Counted from the stretch's first letter, positions 8,947 to 17,571 are shown. The stretch: 39,528 nucleotides of DNA from an uncultured Cyclobacteriaceae bacterium (GCA_937958005.1 CALGOB010000130.1:1-39528); one strand, 5' to 3'. Notes: generated from the sequence alone by a model not told the origin. Numbers and translations: made by a program.

Positions 8947-9048
8947 TAATCCCTAAGGGATATTAAATCACCGACTCTTGAGTCGATCATTAAATTATTG
9001 CCCATAGATACCCCGTACCCTTGGGTCGGGGTTGGTTCATCGGTGATT
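8947..9048 (+). repeat. Family A structured repeat, copy 1 (short form)
   Basis: Reference copy of family A. In order: a CCCTAAGGG near-palindrome, hairpin H1 (GACTC-TT-GAGTC, 8973-8984), an imperfect palindrome CGATCATTAAATTATTG, the conserved link GCCCATAGATA, hairpin H3 (ACCCCG-T-ACCC-TT-GGGT-CGGGGT), and the conserved end TTGGTTCAT. The core is bracketed by an 8-bp inverted repeat, AATCACCG (8966-8973) and CGGTGATT (9041-9048), which could close the whole element into one large stem. It starts 16 bp beyond the stop of the convergent-side gene pgi. Confidence 0.85.
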
Positions 9049-9063
9049 AGTAATAACAAATCG

Positions 9064-10716
9064 CTAATCACGCATTTTTTTATAGGCGTTGATCAGGCCA
9101 TTTGTAGAATCATCGTGTTGGGTGATTTCTTCTTCACTTTCTAGTTCTGGTAAGATCATACTGGCAAGTTGTTTACCTAGTTCTACGCCCCATTGGTCAA
9201 AACTAAAGATGTTCCATACAACTCCTTGAACAAAGATTTTATGCTCATATAAAGCAATTAAAGCACCTAGGTTTTCAGGGGTAAGCTTCTTAAGTAAGAT
9301 GCTATTAGTAGGTTTATTACCCTCAAATACTTTAAAAGGGGTTAATTGTTTGATTTCTTCAGTAGATAATCCCTTTGCTTCAAATTCAGCGATCACTTCC
9401 GCTTCATTTTTCCCTTTCATTAAAGCTTCTGTTTGAGCAAAGAAATTGGCCAGTAATTTTCGATGATGATCATCGAAATTATTTTGAGGGTTGGCTGAAG
9501 CAATAAAATCACAAGGGATCATTTTAGAACCCTGATGTATCAACTGATAAAAAGCATGTTGTCCATTGGTCCCTGGTTCCCCCCAGATAATAGGTCCCGT
9601 TTCATAAGTAACTCTTTTTCCATTTCTATCAACAGTTTTTCCATTGCTTTCCATATCACCTTGTTGAAGATATCTTGCAAAAGCATTGAGTAGTTGATCA
9701 TAAGCTAAAACAGCATGAGAAGATGCGCCAAAAAAGTTGTTGTACCAGATTCCTAGGAAAGCCAACAAGGTTGGGAGGTTTTCTTCAAAAGGTGCTTTTT
9801 GGAAATGTTGATCCATAGAATTAGCACCATTCAGTAACTTCTCAAAGTTATCAAAACCTACCGTACAGGCAATGCTCATTCCTATGGCTGACCATAGAGA
9901 GTACCTTCCTCCAACCCAGTCCCAGAATTGAAAAATATTTTCATTCGCAATGCCAAACGCTGTAACTTTTTCTATATTGGTAGATAGCGCAATAAAATGC
10001 TTTGCTACATATTTTTCCTCTACTGCTGCATCCAGAAACCATTTCTTAGCTGTGAAAGCATTGGTCATAGTTTCTTGCGTAGTAAAAGTCTTAGATGCGA
10101 TGATGAATAAGGTTGTTTCAGGATCTACTTTTTCTAAAGTTTGAGCTATGTGAGTTCCATCTACGTTGGAAACAAAATAGGTGTTGATTCCTGCTATTTG
10201 ATAAGGCTTTAATGCCTCGCAAACCATAAAAGGCCCAAGGTCTGATCCACCGATGCCTATGTTGACAATATTTTTAAGTGGTTTCCCTGTAAAGCCCGTA
10301 TGCTGACCATTATGTAATCTATGGGTGAAGCTTTTCATTTTGTTCAAGACGTTATGCACATCTGGAACGATGTTAGTACCATCAGTATAAATTTGGGCTT
10401 CTTTTTTTGCCCTTAAGGCAGTATGTAATACAGACCTGCCTTCAGTCATATTGATAGGATCTCCACTAAACATTTTAGATTTTGCTTCTTCAAGACCAAC
10501 TTCTTTAGCTAATTCTTTAAAAAGACTTAGTGTCTCATCAGTGATTAAGTTTTTAGAATAGTCAAGTAAAATATCTTGGAAGCTTGTGGAGAACTTAGAG
10601 AACCTTTTAGGATCCTGATCAAACAAAGTTTTTATGTTAGTTTGATTAATATTTTCAGCGTGTTGCTGTAATGATTTCCAACTTTTTGTAGTAATTGGAT
10701 CTATATGAGGTAGCAT
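9064..10716 (-). CDS. pgi: Glucose-6-phosphate isomerase
   Basis: Interconverts glucose-6-P and fructose-6-P in glycolysis and gluconeogenesis. About 550 aa, the long (E. coli/eukaryote-like) form. Signature segments: [11 protein letters not shown] in the sugar-phosphate pocket, [17 protein letters not shown], the catalytic [15 protein letters not shown], the base-bearing region with [18 protein letters not shown] containing the ring-opening histidine, and [10 protein letters not shown] near the C-terminus. The frame opens at 10746, but ATG 10716 (MLPHIDP) is preceded by AGGA eight bases upstream on the coding strand, so I start there. The stop codon lies inside an inverted repeat with the edge of the family A element just downstream. 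Confidence 0.96.
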   Translation of the reverse strand: MLPHIDPITTKSWKSLQQHAENINQTNIKTLFDQDPKRFSKFSTSFQDILLDYSKNLITDETLSLFKELAKEVGLEEAKSKMFSGDPINMTEGRSVLHTALRAKKEAQIYTDGTNIVPDVHNVLNKMKSFTHRLHNGQHTGFTGKPLKNIVNIGIGGSDLGPFMVCEALKPYQIAGINTYFVSNVDGTHIAQTLEKVDPETTLFIIASKTFTTQETMTNAFTAKKWFLDAAVEEKYVAKHFIALSTNIEKVTAFGIANENIFQFWDWVGGRYSLWSAIGMSIACTVGFDNFEKLLNGANSMDQHFQKAPFEENLPTLLAFLGIWYNNFFGASSHAVLAYDQLLNAFARYLQQGDMESNGKTVDRNGKRVTYETGPIIWGEPGTNGQHAFYQLIHQGSKMIPCDFIASANPQNNFDDHHRKLLANFFAQTEALMKGKNEAEVIAEFEAKGLSTEEIKQLTPFKVFEGNKPTNSILLKKLTPENLGALIALYEHKIFVQGVVWNIFSFDQWGVELGKQLASMILPELESEEEITQHDDSTNGLINAYKKMRD

Positions 10717-10875
10717 TTCAATTCCTATTTTGATAAATAATGGCAAACATGAAGATAATTTTGCTTTTTATCAATGATTTAGAATGGTTAATGCGAAATT
10801 GTTAATAGTGGTTTAACAAACTAATTTCCTATTTAAAGATCATCTGATTCGTGATTAACTAAAAAACATCTTTAT

Positions 10876-11754
10876 TTAACCGAATGCCAAGGTAATTCCT
10901 GGATATACCTTTTTTAAATTATCGGTAAAAATAAGTTCTGGTCCTATTTTGAATTTATTTCCAATTGTTCTAGTGTACTGTAATCTGATCGTAGTGTCTT
11001 TATAAATTATTTGATTTGGATTCAAAAGATAGCCAGCACTCATTTCCCATTCTTTAAAAGAGTTTTCTTGTCTTTTAGATTGGCCATATTTGGCATTGAC
11101 AAAAGTAGCTGGATAAAGTCTGCTATTTGAAGACTCTGGAGTATTTTGGTAAATAAAATTGGTACTTAATCCAATAATAACGTATTTATTAAAATTTTCT
11201 TTATTTAGAAACACATATTTGAAGCCTGCTGAAATACCTGGATTAAAACCACTGATCTTATTGATGTTAACGGATCCTTGAACATCAAATTGGATAGGTT
11301 TCTTAGTCGCCTTCTCTTCAAATAAGACATTAGGTGTCTTCGTTTTTATTTCAATGGGTTTGACCTTTGTTTTACTGCAGTTAACCTTTTTGAATGATTC
11401 TAAGCCCTTTTTTTCAATTATTTCCATCTCAATTTTATGACTGAATAAAGATTTTTGAACCTCATTTAATACAGGAGCAGTAATACTGGCGATTTCTGTT
11501 TTTGATTCTTCATGTAAGAAGGGCAGATAAACTAATGCTTTGTCGGAAGTAGCAGCTATTAGAATAGAGATAGAAGCAGCAGTGGCAAAATACCACATGA
11601 TAAGCTGCTTGTTTTTTGTGTTTAGAATCTCTTTGATTTTATGCCAAGATTTTTCTTTGTTCCATCCTGTACCTGGAACAAGTTTATCTTCTACCTTTTT
11701 GATTTTATCTTTCACGATATGATTTAGTTTATTTTCTTCCATATCATTGTTCAT
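10876..11754 (-). CDS. Anti-sigma-like membrane protein with C-terminal beta-rich domain
   Basis: A 292-aa protein with one membrane segment near residues 52-75 (WYFATAASISILIAA). The roughly 50-residue N-terminus is charged and cytoplasmic, as in anti-sigma factors; a linker rich in K, E and T follows; the last 130 residues alternate polar and hydrophobic, contain repeated strands such as KYVIIGLSTNFIYQNT, and end GPELIFTDNLKKVYPGITLAFG in broken form, resembling outer-membrane barrel or periplasmic beta proteins. Its start overlaps the sigma factor stop by 11 bp, the standard sigma/anti-sigma coupling. No zinc-binding HxxxCxxC motif is seen, so it is not a ZAS-type anti-sigma. Function is inferred from order and topology. 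Confidence 0.65.
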   Translation of the reverse strand: MNNDMEENKLNHIVKDKIKKVEDKLVPGTGWNKEKSWHKIKEILNTKNKQLIMWYFATAASISILIAATSDKALVYLPFLHEESKTEIASITAPVLNEVQKSLFSHKIEMEIIEKKGLESFKKVNCSKTKVKPIEIKTKTPNVLFEEKATKKPIQFDVQGSVNINKISGFNPGISAGFKYVFLNKENFNKYVIIGLSTNFIYQNTPESSNSRLYPATFVNAKYGQSKRQENSFKEWEMSAGYLLNPNQIIYKDTTIRLQYTRTIGNKFKIGPELIFTDNLKKVYPGITLAFG

Positions 11755-12301
11755 TTTCTTCTATGAGTCTTCTCAACATCGCTTTAGCTTTGCTTAGTTG
11801 AGATTTTGAAGTATTTTCACTAATGTTCAATTTTTCTGCTATTTCTTTATGTGGATAACCTTCTACCACATGTAAATTAAATACCGTTCTATAACCATTT
11901 GGTAATTGTGAAATCAAATTATAAATATGCTCAGCACCAAGGTGACTTAATGCTTCGGCTTCCACTTCCACTTGTAGGCTATTATCTAATGGAGAGGTAA
12001 GCATTTTTCTTTTTCGGAGTTCCATCAGACATTCATTCACCATGATTCTTTTGATCCAACCATTTAGACTCCCTTTTCCTCTGTAGTCAAATTTGTGTAT
12101 GTTATTAAAAACCTTGACAAATCCTTTGATCATGGCATCTTCAGCTTCATTTTCTTCATGTAAATATCTGAAGCACAGCCTAAACATCATATTAGCACAT
12201 TGATTGTACAGTACTTCTTGACCCGTACTGAGGCCATCCTTACATTGCTGTATCAGTTCTTCTTCCTTCAATCGATTAGTGTTGATGTCTAATAAACTCA
12301 A
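11744..12301 (-). CDS. ECF RNA polymerase sigma factor
   Basis: A 185-aa alternative sigma factor. Region 2 is MFRLCFRYLHEENEAEDAMI followed by GFVKVFNNIHKFDYRGKGS and the NGWIKRIMVNECLMELRKR core; region 4 is LPNGYRTVFNLHVVEGYPHKEIAEKL then a recognition helix ISENTSKSQLSKAKAMLRRL. The frame starts at a TTG (12301-12299); no upstream ATG is in frame, and the next Met is at residue 37, inside region 2, so TTG is the best start. It is followed by the membrane anti-sigma-like gene with an 11-bp overlap. The bases upstream show TTTG but no good -7 partner. Confidence 0.93.
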   Translation of the reverse strand: MSLLDINTNRLKEEELIQQCKDGLSTGQEVLYNQCANMMFRLCFRYLHEENEAEDAMIKGFVKVFNNIHKFDYRGKGSLNGWIKRIMVNECLMELRKRKMLTSPLDNSLQVEVEAEALSHLGAEHIYNLISQLPNGYRTVFNLHVVEGYPHKEIAEKLNISENTSKSQLSKAKAMLRRLIEENEQ

Positions 12302-12445
12302 TATGATAATGATAAAACCTTTTAATAGGTTGCTTGAAGCACAAATAAAAGATCTTAATGGAGATAACTATCATAAAAATTGTTAAAAGAAGTTATTAAA
12401 ACCTAAATTGATCTGTGAGGGATTTTTAGATTTTTGATCATTCAA

Positions 12446-12608
12446 CCGCATGATGCCTTATACTTTTAAGGGAGAATTACCAATAGTTGTAAGATGGTTG
12501 CTTAAACCCTTATTTGCGACACCGAAATGGTGAATAGGAAAATAGTGTTTAAGTGACTATATGACCGTTAGTTAGGGTTTGTATCAAATTTCAAATGCAT
12601 ATTGCGGC
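12446..12608 (-). repeat. Family B MITE-like repeat, diverged full-length copy
   Basis: Matches family B in reverse orientation over nearly its whole length: GATGCCTTATACTTTTAAG at the start, TGGTGAATAGGAAA in the middle, AAGTGACTATATGACCGTTA and TTTGTATCAAATTTC toward the end. Many substitutions and small gaps, so it is an old insertion. The remaining gap (12302-12445 and 12609-12840) shows no gene; the right part presumably carries the promoter of the small secreted protein. Confidence 0.65.
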
Positions 12609-12840
12609 TTTAAGAGCTATGAAAGAGGTGAAACTATATGGTAGATATTTTGATTGTAGAATGAATAAATTGAGTAATGGTAAGTATCTATTCTATAGTT
12701 ACTTATAGATCTACTGTGGTCAAAGACTGAACAGATATTATGGAGACAATTTATCTATAATAAATGATAACTGATCGGGAAAATTATTGAGTCTAACGAG
12801 TTTCCAAAATTAACATTTAAAATGTACCTAACTTGAACTC

Positions 12841-13203
12841 ATGAAGTTAAGGAACATCATATTGTCATCTATGGTATTTGTATTTTCAATAACTGTTGAT
12901 GGGACATCTAAAGGTACTGATGATGTTGATCATAAAGAGCCTATTTCAATAGAAAATGAAGTATCAAACAAGGAGAAGTATATAAACTATGATCAATTTT
13001 CCAGTAAGATTAAAGTTTCTGGTAGGTTGTTGAAAATTAAAGTTTATAATAATGCCAATGAGTTGATTGCAAAATGGCAAGGTAGTGGATTCAAAGTAAA
13101 AGCTGCTGCTGATAAATTTTTAACCAAAGCATCTTCAGGAGAATATAGGATACAAATATTCTTATATGATGGATCCTATCAAGGTTTTGTTTTAGAAAAA
13201 TAG
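12841..13203 (+). CDS. Small secreted protein of unknown function
   Basis: A 120-aa protein beginning MKLRNIILSSMVFVFSITVDG, a plausible Sec signal. The mature part is a short acidic linker then a compact beta domain: KIKVYNNANELIAKWQGSGF, a KAAADKFL turn and GEYRIQIFLYDGSYQGFVLE. This layout recalls the small envelope beta-sandwich proteins common in Bacteroidota, but I assign no family. It stands alone, 540 bp from the sigma factor start, and is followed by a strong bidirectional terminator shared with the convergent E2 gene. Confidence 0.7.
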   Translation: MKLRNIILSSMVFVFSITVDGTSKGTDDVDHKEPISIENEVSNKEKYINYDQFSSKIKVSGRLLKIKVYNNANELIAKWQGSGFKVKAAADKFLTKASSGEYRIQIFLYDGSYQGFVLEK

Positions 13204-13269
13204 TAAATAAATAGTTTAATAATGGTTAAGTTATTCACTTGTCCAAAGTGAATTGATTTTCAACATTTT

Positions 13270-13317
13270 ACCCAAAAATATATCCCTACCAATTACGGCA
13301 GGGATATTTATTTGGGT
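13270..13317. terminator. Strong bidirectional terminator
   Basis: Inverted repeat with 18-nt arms (16 of 18 positions pair): ACCCAAAAATATATCCCT at 13270-13287 and its near-complement at 13300-13317, loop of 12 nt. It lies between the stops of two convergent genes (13203 and 13335) and has A/T runs inside the stem on both sides, as expected for a terminator serving both strands. Confidence 0.75.
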
Positions 13318-13334
13318 TGTAAATATGCTGCTTA

Positions 13335-14639
13335 TCAAACAGTTCTTTTGATATCGAAATCTTCTAGGTAATCTGCAACTCTTCTTACAAACATTCCTCC
13401 AAGTGCACCATCTACTACTCTGTGGTCATAAGAGTGAGACAAGAACATTTTATGCCTAATTCCTATAAAATCCCCATCAGGAGTTTCGACTACTGCCGGT
13501 TTTTTGATAACTGCACCAAGTGCCATGATTGCGACTTGTGGTTGCATAATGATCGGTGTGCCCATTACATTTCCAAATGAACCAACATTGGAAATGGTAT
13601 AAGTACCACCAGATAATTCATCTGGTTTTAATTGATTGTTCCTAGCTCTTTTTGCTAAGTCATTCACTCGTTGTGTCAAGCCTAATAAATTAAGCTGGTC
13701 AGCGCCTTTAATAACAGGTACGATCAAGTTTCCTGAAGGTAAGGCAACTGCTAGTCCTATGTTTATGCTTCCTTTCTTGACAATTTTATCTCCGTCCACT
13801 TGAACATTGATCATTGGGTAGTCTTTGATCGCTTTCACAACTGCTTCCATGAAGATAGGAGTGAAGGTTAAGCTTTGTCCTTCTCTTTCTTTAAAAGAAA
13901 CTTTCATTTGGTTTCTCCACTTGACAATATTGGTTACATCAGCTTCTACAAAAGAAGTAACATGAGGGGAGATTTGCTTAGAAGCGACCATTCGCTCAGC
14001 GATCATTTTTCTCATGCGGTCCATTTCAATGATCTCATCCTCACCACTTACAGAAACTGGCATAGGCGTAGGAGCTGCTTTGGCTGCAGGTTGTGCCTTA
14101 GGGGCTTTTGCTGGTGCGGGTGCCGGAGCTGATTTCCTTGTTTCTACGTAAGATAAAATATCTTTTTTGGTAACCCTTCCATCTTTTCCAGTACCAGGAA
14201 CAGTTTCCAGTTCATTAGATGATATGGCTTCTGCTTTCGCAATATTAAGTACTAAGGGAGAATAGAAACGGTTGCTTTCAATAGTACCGTTTGTATTATC
14301 AGCACTGTGATTTGTAATGGCATCCTCTACAATTGCAGTAGCTGCAGCTACAGGAGTTGCGGCTTCGGCTGGAGAACTAACCACCACTTCTGCCCCACCT
14401 TCCGTTTCTATAATTGCTATCGGTTTACCTACTTCAATTACATCACCTTCCTGCGCTAAAATTTCTTTAAGTACACCCGCATGGATAGATGGCACTTCTG
14501 TATCAACTTTATCTGTTGCTACTTCTAAAACTGATTCGTCTTCTTCTATTACATCACCTACATTTTTTAACCAGGTGAGAATAGTTCCTTCCATGATACT
14601 TTCGCCCATTTTAGGCATTACCATTTCTATTGCTGCCAT
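13335..14639 (-). CDS. 2-oxoacid dehydrogenase E2 (dihydrolipoyl acyltransferase)
   Basis: Core acyltransferase of a 2-oxoacid dehydrogenase complex, passing acyl groups from lipoyl-lysine to CoA. Domains in order: one lipoyl domain (1-77) with the lipoylated K44 in ATDKVDTEVPS; an Ala/Thr-rich linker; a peripheral-subunit-binding domain near 123-165 (FYSPLVLNIA...VPGTGKDGRVTKKDIL); an Ala/Pro-rich linker; and a catalytic domain (about 200-434) with DRMRKMIAERMVASK, SHVT-like SPHVTSFVEADV and the active site SHSYDHRVVDGALGG, catalytic His about residue 406. With one lipoyl domain and this catalytic sequence it looks most like a branched-chain or 2-oxoglutarate type, but E1 and E3 are not adjacent, so the substrate is open. 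A palindromic operator candidate lies 73 bp upstream. Confidence 0.93.
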   Translation of the reverse strand: MAAIEMVMPKMGESIMEGTILTWLKNVGDVIEEDESVLEVATDKVDTEVPSIHAGVLKEILAQEGDVIEVGKPIAIIETEGGAEVVVSSPAEAATPVAAATAIVEDAITNHSADNTNGTIESNRFYSPLVLNIAKAEAISSNELETVPGTGKDGRVTKKDILSYVETRKSAPAPAPAKAPKAQPAAKAAPTPMPVSVSGEDEIIEMDRMRKMIAERMVASKQISPHVTSFVEADVTNIVKWRNQMKVSFKEREGQSLTFTPIFMEAVVKAIKDYPMINVQVDGDKIVKKGSINIGLAVALPSGNLIVPVIKGADQLNLLGLTQRVNDLAKRARNNQLKPDELSGGTYTISNVGSFGNVMGTPIIMQPQVAIMALGAVIKKPAVVETPDGDFIGIRHKMFLSHSYDHRVVDGALGGMFVRRVADYLEDFDIKRTV

Positions 14640-14711
14640 CTATTTATTTTTATATCATTCTTAGCTTTGTGAGGCTAATATAATGAGAAATCCTATTTAA
14701 TAAAAATGTAA

Positions 14712-14727
14712 ACTAACGTTTGTTAGT
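14712..14727. promoter_or_regulatory. Palindromic operator candidate upstream of E2
   Basis: Perfect inverted repeat ACTAAC-GTTT-GTTAGT in the 177-bp gap between cinA and the E2 gene, 73 bp before the E2 start. Arm length and spacing resemble TetR-family operators. No regulator gene is nearby, so the binding protein is unknown. Confidence 0.4.
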
Positions 14728-14816
14728 ATTTATTGTTTAATCTAATATTTTGTAAAAATTAAATTAAAGAAATTATATTTTGTTATGTTTGTCAAATACC
14801 AATGATATGTTATTTC

Positions 14817-16094
14817 TTAAGATTTTGTACCTAGTGTTTGCACGGATATAGCATCCATTTCCATTCTGGTTAAATTTAAAAGAGCAGTTGCAGTGTATTT
14901 GATATTTAAGTCACGGTTTTTACTTAAGTTCAATTTTTTACTGACACATTTATGCTCATCTGCATAAGCTACCCAAATAGTCCCAACTGGCTTGGAAGGA
15001 GTTCCGCCGCTTGGCCCAGCTATGCCACTCGTTGAAATACCAATGTCAGTTCCCAGTATTTTTCGGACGTTGATAGCCATTTGTTCTACAGCTTCTTGGC
15101 TGACAGCTCCATGGGCATCCAGAATTTCCTTTGAGACATTTAGGTGATCTGTTTTAATGCGATTATCATAGGCAATTACGGAGCCTTTGTAGTATTTGGA
15201 ACTCCCTGGTACAGAGGTGATTTGATGAGCGATATAGCCACCTGTACAACTTTCCGCAGTTGCTATTGTTCTGCTGGTATCCAATAATTTCTTGCCAATG
15301 GCACTTTCAAGAGTATCTTGGTCATATCCAAAAACGTATTGTTGGATTAAGGGAAGTACATTAGCCACTTGTTCAGCTACCTGATTCTTTAGTACCTCTA
15401 TATGTTCCCCTGTGGCTGTTAAACGTAATTTAACTTGCCCGATACTGGGTAAATAGGCTAACCCTATATTTTCAGGTAATTGGTTTTCCCATTCTTCAAT
15501 TAATTCCGAAAGCCATGATTCCCCTATTCCTACAGTTTTAATCAATTTATGATAGATCAAAGGTGTTTGGAAAGTACTTTGTATTTTAGGAATGACTATA
15601 TCTGTCATCATTTTTTTCATCTCAAAAGGAACACCCGGCATGCTGACAAAGACTTTACCTCGTTCATGAAACCACATGCCTGCAGCTGTACCTAGCTGAT
15701 TACTGACTATTTCCGATTTGACAGGAAGTTCTGCTTGGGCGCGGTTGATAGGGGTGAGTTCTCTATTGATACTTTTAAAAAAAGCCGTAAGTTCTTCTAG
15801 TGCTTGCTCATTAATGGCGATGGTTGAATCAAAGTATTTTGCGATACATGGTTTAGTGAGGTCATCTTTGGTAGGGCCGAGACCTCCTGTTATCAGCACA
15901 ACATCAGCCCTGCTTTCAGCTTCGGCAAAAGCAGTAAGGATTTCATCTTCCAAATCGCCAATTGTAGTTTTTCGGATGACCTTTACACCAATTTTATCCA
16001 ATGCTGTGCTCATCCACTGTGAGTTAGTATCTACAATTTGCCCATATAAAATTTCGTCTCCTATGGTAATTAGTTCTGCTTTGAGGTTATCCAT
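14817..16094 (-). CDS. cinA: CinA-family protein (MoCF domain plus NMN deamidase)
   Basis: A 425-aa two-domain protein. The N-terminal MoCF-like domain (about 1-170) begins ELITIGDEILYGQIVDTNS and contains VVLITGGLGPTKDD and SMPGVPFEM. The C-terminal CinA domain (about 255-415) contains TAESCTGGYIAHQITSVPG, with the catalytic Ser-bearing SCTGG, KGSVIAYDN and STSGIAGPSGGT, then VGTIWVAY. The family recycles nicotinamide mononucleotide, with an ADP-ribose pyrophosphatase activity in the N-terminal domain. Both domains look intact. It reads in the same direction as the E2 gene, 177 bp upstream of it. Confidence 0.94.
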   Translation of the reverse strand: MDNLKAELITIGDEILYGQIVDTNSQWMSTALDKIGVKVIRKTTIGDLEDEILTAFAEAESRADVVLITGGLGPTKDDLTKPCIAKYFDSTIAINEQALEELTAFFKSINRELTPINRAQAELPVKSEIVSNQLGTAAGMWFHERGKVFVSMPGVPFEMKKMMTDIVIPKIQSTFQTPLIYHKLIKTVGIGESWLSELIEEWENQLPENIGLAYLPSIGQVKLRLTATGEHIEVLKNQVAEQVANVLPLIQQYVFGYDQDTLESAIGKKLLDTSRTIATAESCTGGYIAHQITSVPGSSKYYKGSVIAYDNRIKTDHLNVSKEILDAHGAVSQEAVEQMAINVRKILGTDIGISTSGIAGPSGGTPSKPVGTIWVAYADEHKCVSKKLNLSKNRDLNIKYTATALLNLTRMEMDAISVQTLGTKS

Positions 16095-16167
16095 TTCGCT
16101 TAGTTTTTTCCAAAGCTAATGGAAGTCAGATAATCTAGGAAGGACTGACTAGTTAATTTCAGGTTAA

Positions 16168-16869
16168 ACTAAATATCCCTGTATCAAGGGATGTATTTGG
16201 TCAAGCATATTTCCTAACCTTGACTGGAATAATAGAATTAATTCTTTTGAATGGTTTGAAGGAGATGTTTTCATTCAAGAAAAAGCTTCTGAATCTTCTT
16301 TTAAAGCATCTTCTGGTAATTATGAAATTATACATTTAGCAACTCATGGCTTAGTAAACGATGATGATCCTATGCTTTCAAAATTGATATTTACCCAAGA
16401 CAAAAGAGATTCAATCAATGATGGATTCATACATACCTATGAATTGTTTGGGATGAATATTCCAAATGAAATGGCTGTACTTAGTGCATGTAATACAGGT
16501 TATGGGAAGATTATCGACGGAGAGGGTATTATCAGCTTGGCAAGAGGTTTTTTCTATGCAGGATCCAAAAGTGTTATCATGAGTTTATGGTCTGCCAATG
16601 ATAAGAGTACCACTGACATAATGAATAGTTTCTACAAATACTTAGCAGAGGGCAAACAAAAAGATGAAGCTTTAAGATTTGCAAAGTTAGATTACTTAGA
16701 AACCGCAGGAGAGATTAAATCCCACCCTTATTTTTGGGCCACATTCATTGCCAATGGAAACATGAGACCTCTCCAAATTTATACAACAAACTGGCTCTAT
16801 TGGATAGCATGTTCTTTTTTCGTTATTTTATTTATTGTTTATCTATACAGGAGGAGAATCAATGATTGA
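16168..16869 (+). pseudogene. 5'-truncated CHAT-domain protein
   Basis: Remnant of a CHAT (caspase HetF-associated with TPRs) protein. The frame is open from after the TAA at 16165-16167 and becomes family-like near 16201 (FPNLDWNN, GDVFIQEKASESSFKA). Both catalytic elements survive: HLATHG with the catalytic His (16333-16350) and LSACNTG with the catalytic Cys near 16480. Then come LARGFFYAGSKSVIMSLW, the KDEALRFAKLDYLE helix and a C-terminal membrane anchor (WLYWIACSFFVILFIVYLY). No in-frame ATG precedes the His motif; the first, at 16372, would delete it. The N-terminal TPR region normal for these proteins is absent and is replaced by cinA's 5' side, so a deletion removed it. A functional product is unlikely unless a non-ATG start is used. 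Confidence 0.85.
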
Positions 16870-17100
16870 TACTTTAAATATTTATTGTTTCTATAGAGAA
16901 AGATATCGAAATTAATTGGAGTTTACTCAGGGTGACAGGGATTCCGCTTTTAAAAAACAAGCATCTAATTTTAGACAGAAAAAACAGATAAAAGAGGTAC
17001 TTTCATCAGTAATCCATCTGATTTTTAACGATTTTATGAAAATCACTCCCCAATTCTGATAACTTTTTATCCATTTTGGTTTCGAAAAGTTTAAAAGCGG
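16870..17100. other. Non-coding stretch after the CHAT remnant
   Basis: About 230 bp without a credible gene; short reverse-strand frames here run straight into repeat D/B sequence and have no family resemblance. I see no clear terminator after the CHAT fragment. Confidence 0.4.
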
Positions 17101-17215
17101 AAAATGCGGGTAGGGGTAACCTCACCATTATATTCATAGGATTTGACATGACTGCTAGTAACAAGTTAGCTCCTTTTTGTTGCTTTGCCCAAGTATTGAA
17201 ATGCAGGTTAAACCC
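17101..17215 (+). repeat. Family D repeat, copy 1
   Basis: About 115 bp, closely matching 36488-36603: both begin AAAATGCGGGTAG, contain ACCTCAC.ATTATATT, CTAGTAACAAGTTAGC and TTTGCCCAAGTATTGAAATG, and end near TTRAACCC. No long terminal inverted repeats and no conserved frame. Its right end abuts the left end of a family B element. Confidence 0.8.
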
Positions 17216-17387
17216 GAATGATGCACTAGAAATTTGATGCAAACCATAACTAACAGTCATTTAGCCACTTAAATCCTAATTTCCTACTCACCATAATGGA
17301 GACTATGTCTGCGTTGCAAATCAGAATTTAGGCAGCTATCTAACAGCCATTTATGTTTTCTCTTAAAAGTCTAATGCATCATTCGGG
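17213..17387 (+). repeat. Family B MITE-like repeat, full-length copy
   Basis: A 175-bp element with 18-bp terminal inverted repeats matching at 17 of 18 positions: CCCGAATGATGCACTAGA at 17213-17230 and TCTAATGCATCATTCGGG at 17370-17387. Flanks are TTAAA on both sides, so a TTAA-type target duplication is possible, though TTAA may be the outer end of the element. Internally it has two near-direct repeats, CTAACAGTCATTTA and CTAACAGCCATTTA, which matter for the deleted form at 30739. No protein is encoded. Confidence 0.88.
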
Positions 17388-17404
17388 TTAAATTCTTATT
17401 TGTC

Positions 17405-17491
17405 ACGTAGGTATATTCCTCAGTATGGTGAGAAAAGATTAAGATTTAAGTAATTGGATGGCTGTTGGTTATGGTTTGCATCAAATTTTTA
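17405..17491 (-). repeat. Family B repeat, partial reverse copy
   Basis: Reverse-orientation fragment: AGTATGGTGAGAAAAG, GATTTAAGTAATTGGATGGC and TTGGTTATGGTTTGCATCAAA match the middle and left end of the full-length element. The terminal CCCGAATGATGCA part is missing; a family A element begins exactly where it is lost, so A probably inserted there or replaced it. Confidence 0.75.
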
Positions 17492-17493
17492 AT

Positions 17494-17571
17494 TTAATTC
17501 CCAGACTCTTGAGTCGATCATTAAATTATTGCCCATAGATACCCTGTACCCTTGGGTCGGGGTTGGTCCAT
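17494..17571 (+). repeat. Family A structured repeat, copy 2
   Basis: Core of family A: GACTC-TT-GAGTC at 17504-17515, link GCCCATAGATA, H3 with one change (ACCCTGTACCC) and end GGTTGGTCCATT. The CCCTAAGGG left block is absent, consistent with truncation at the junction with the family B fragment. Confidence 0.82.

Noticed and set aside
8947-9048. Family A as a CRISPR repeat
   Set aside because: Copies are kilobases apart with no regular spacers, and vary in length.
8947-9048. Family A as an integron attC site
   Set aside because: No paired RYYYAAC/GTTRRRY boxes, no gene cassettes between copies and no integrase.
17006-17260. 84-aa reverse-strand frame
   Set aside because: It runs through repeats D and B, has no family resemblance and is not open in the other D copy.
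17101-17571. Repeat nest as an insertion sequence
   Set aside because: No transposase frame of any kind, and each part recurs separately elsewhere in the window.
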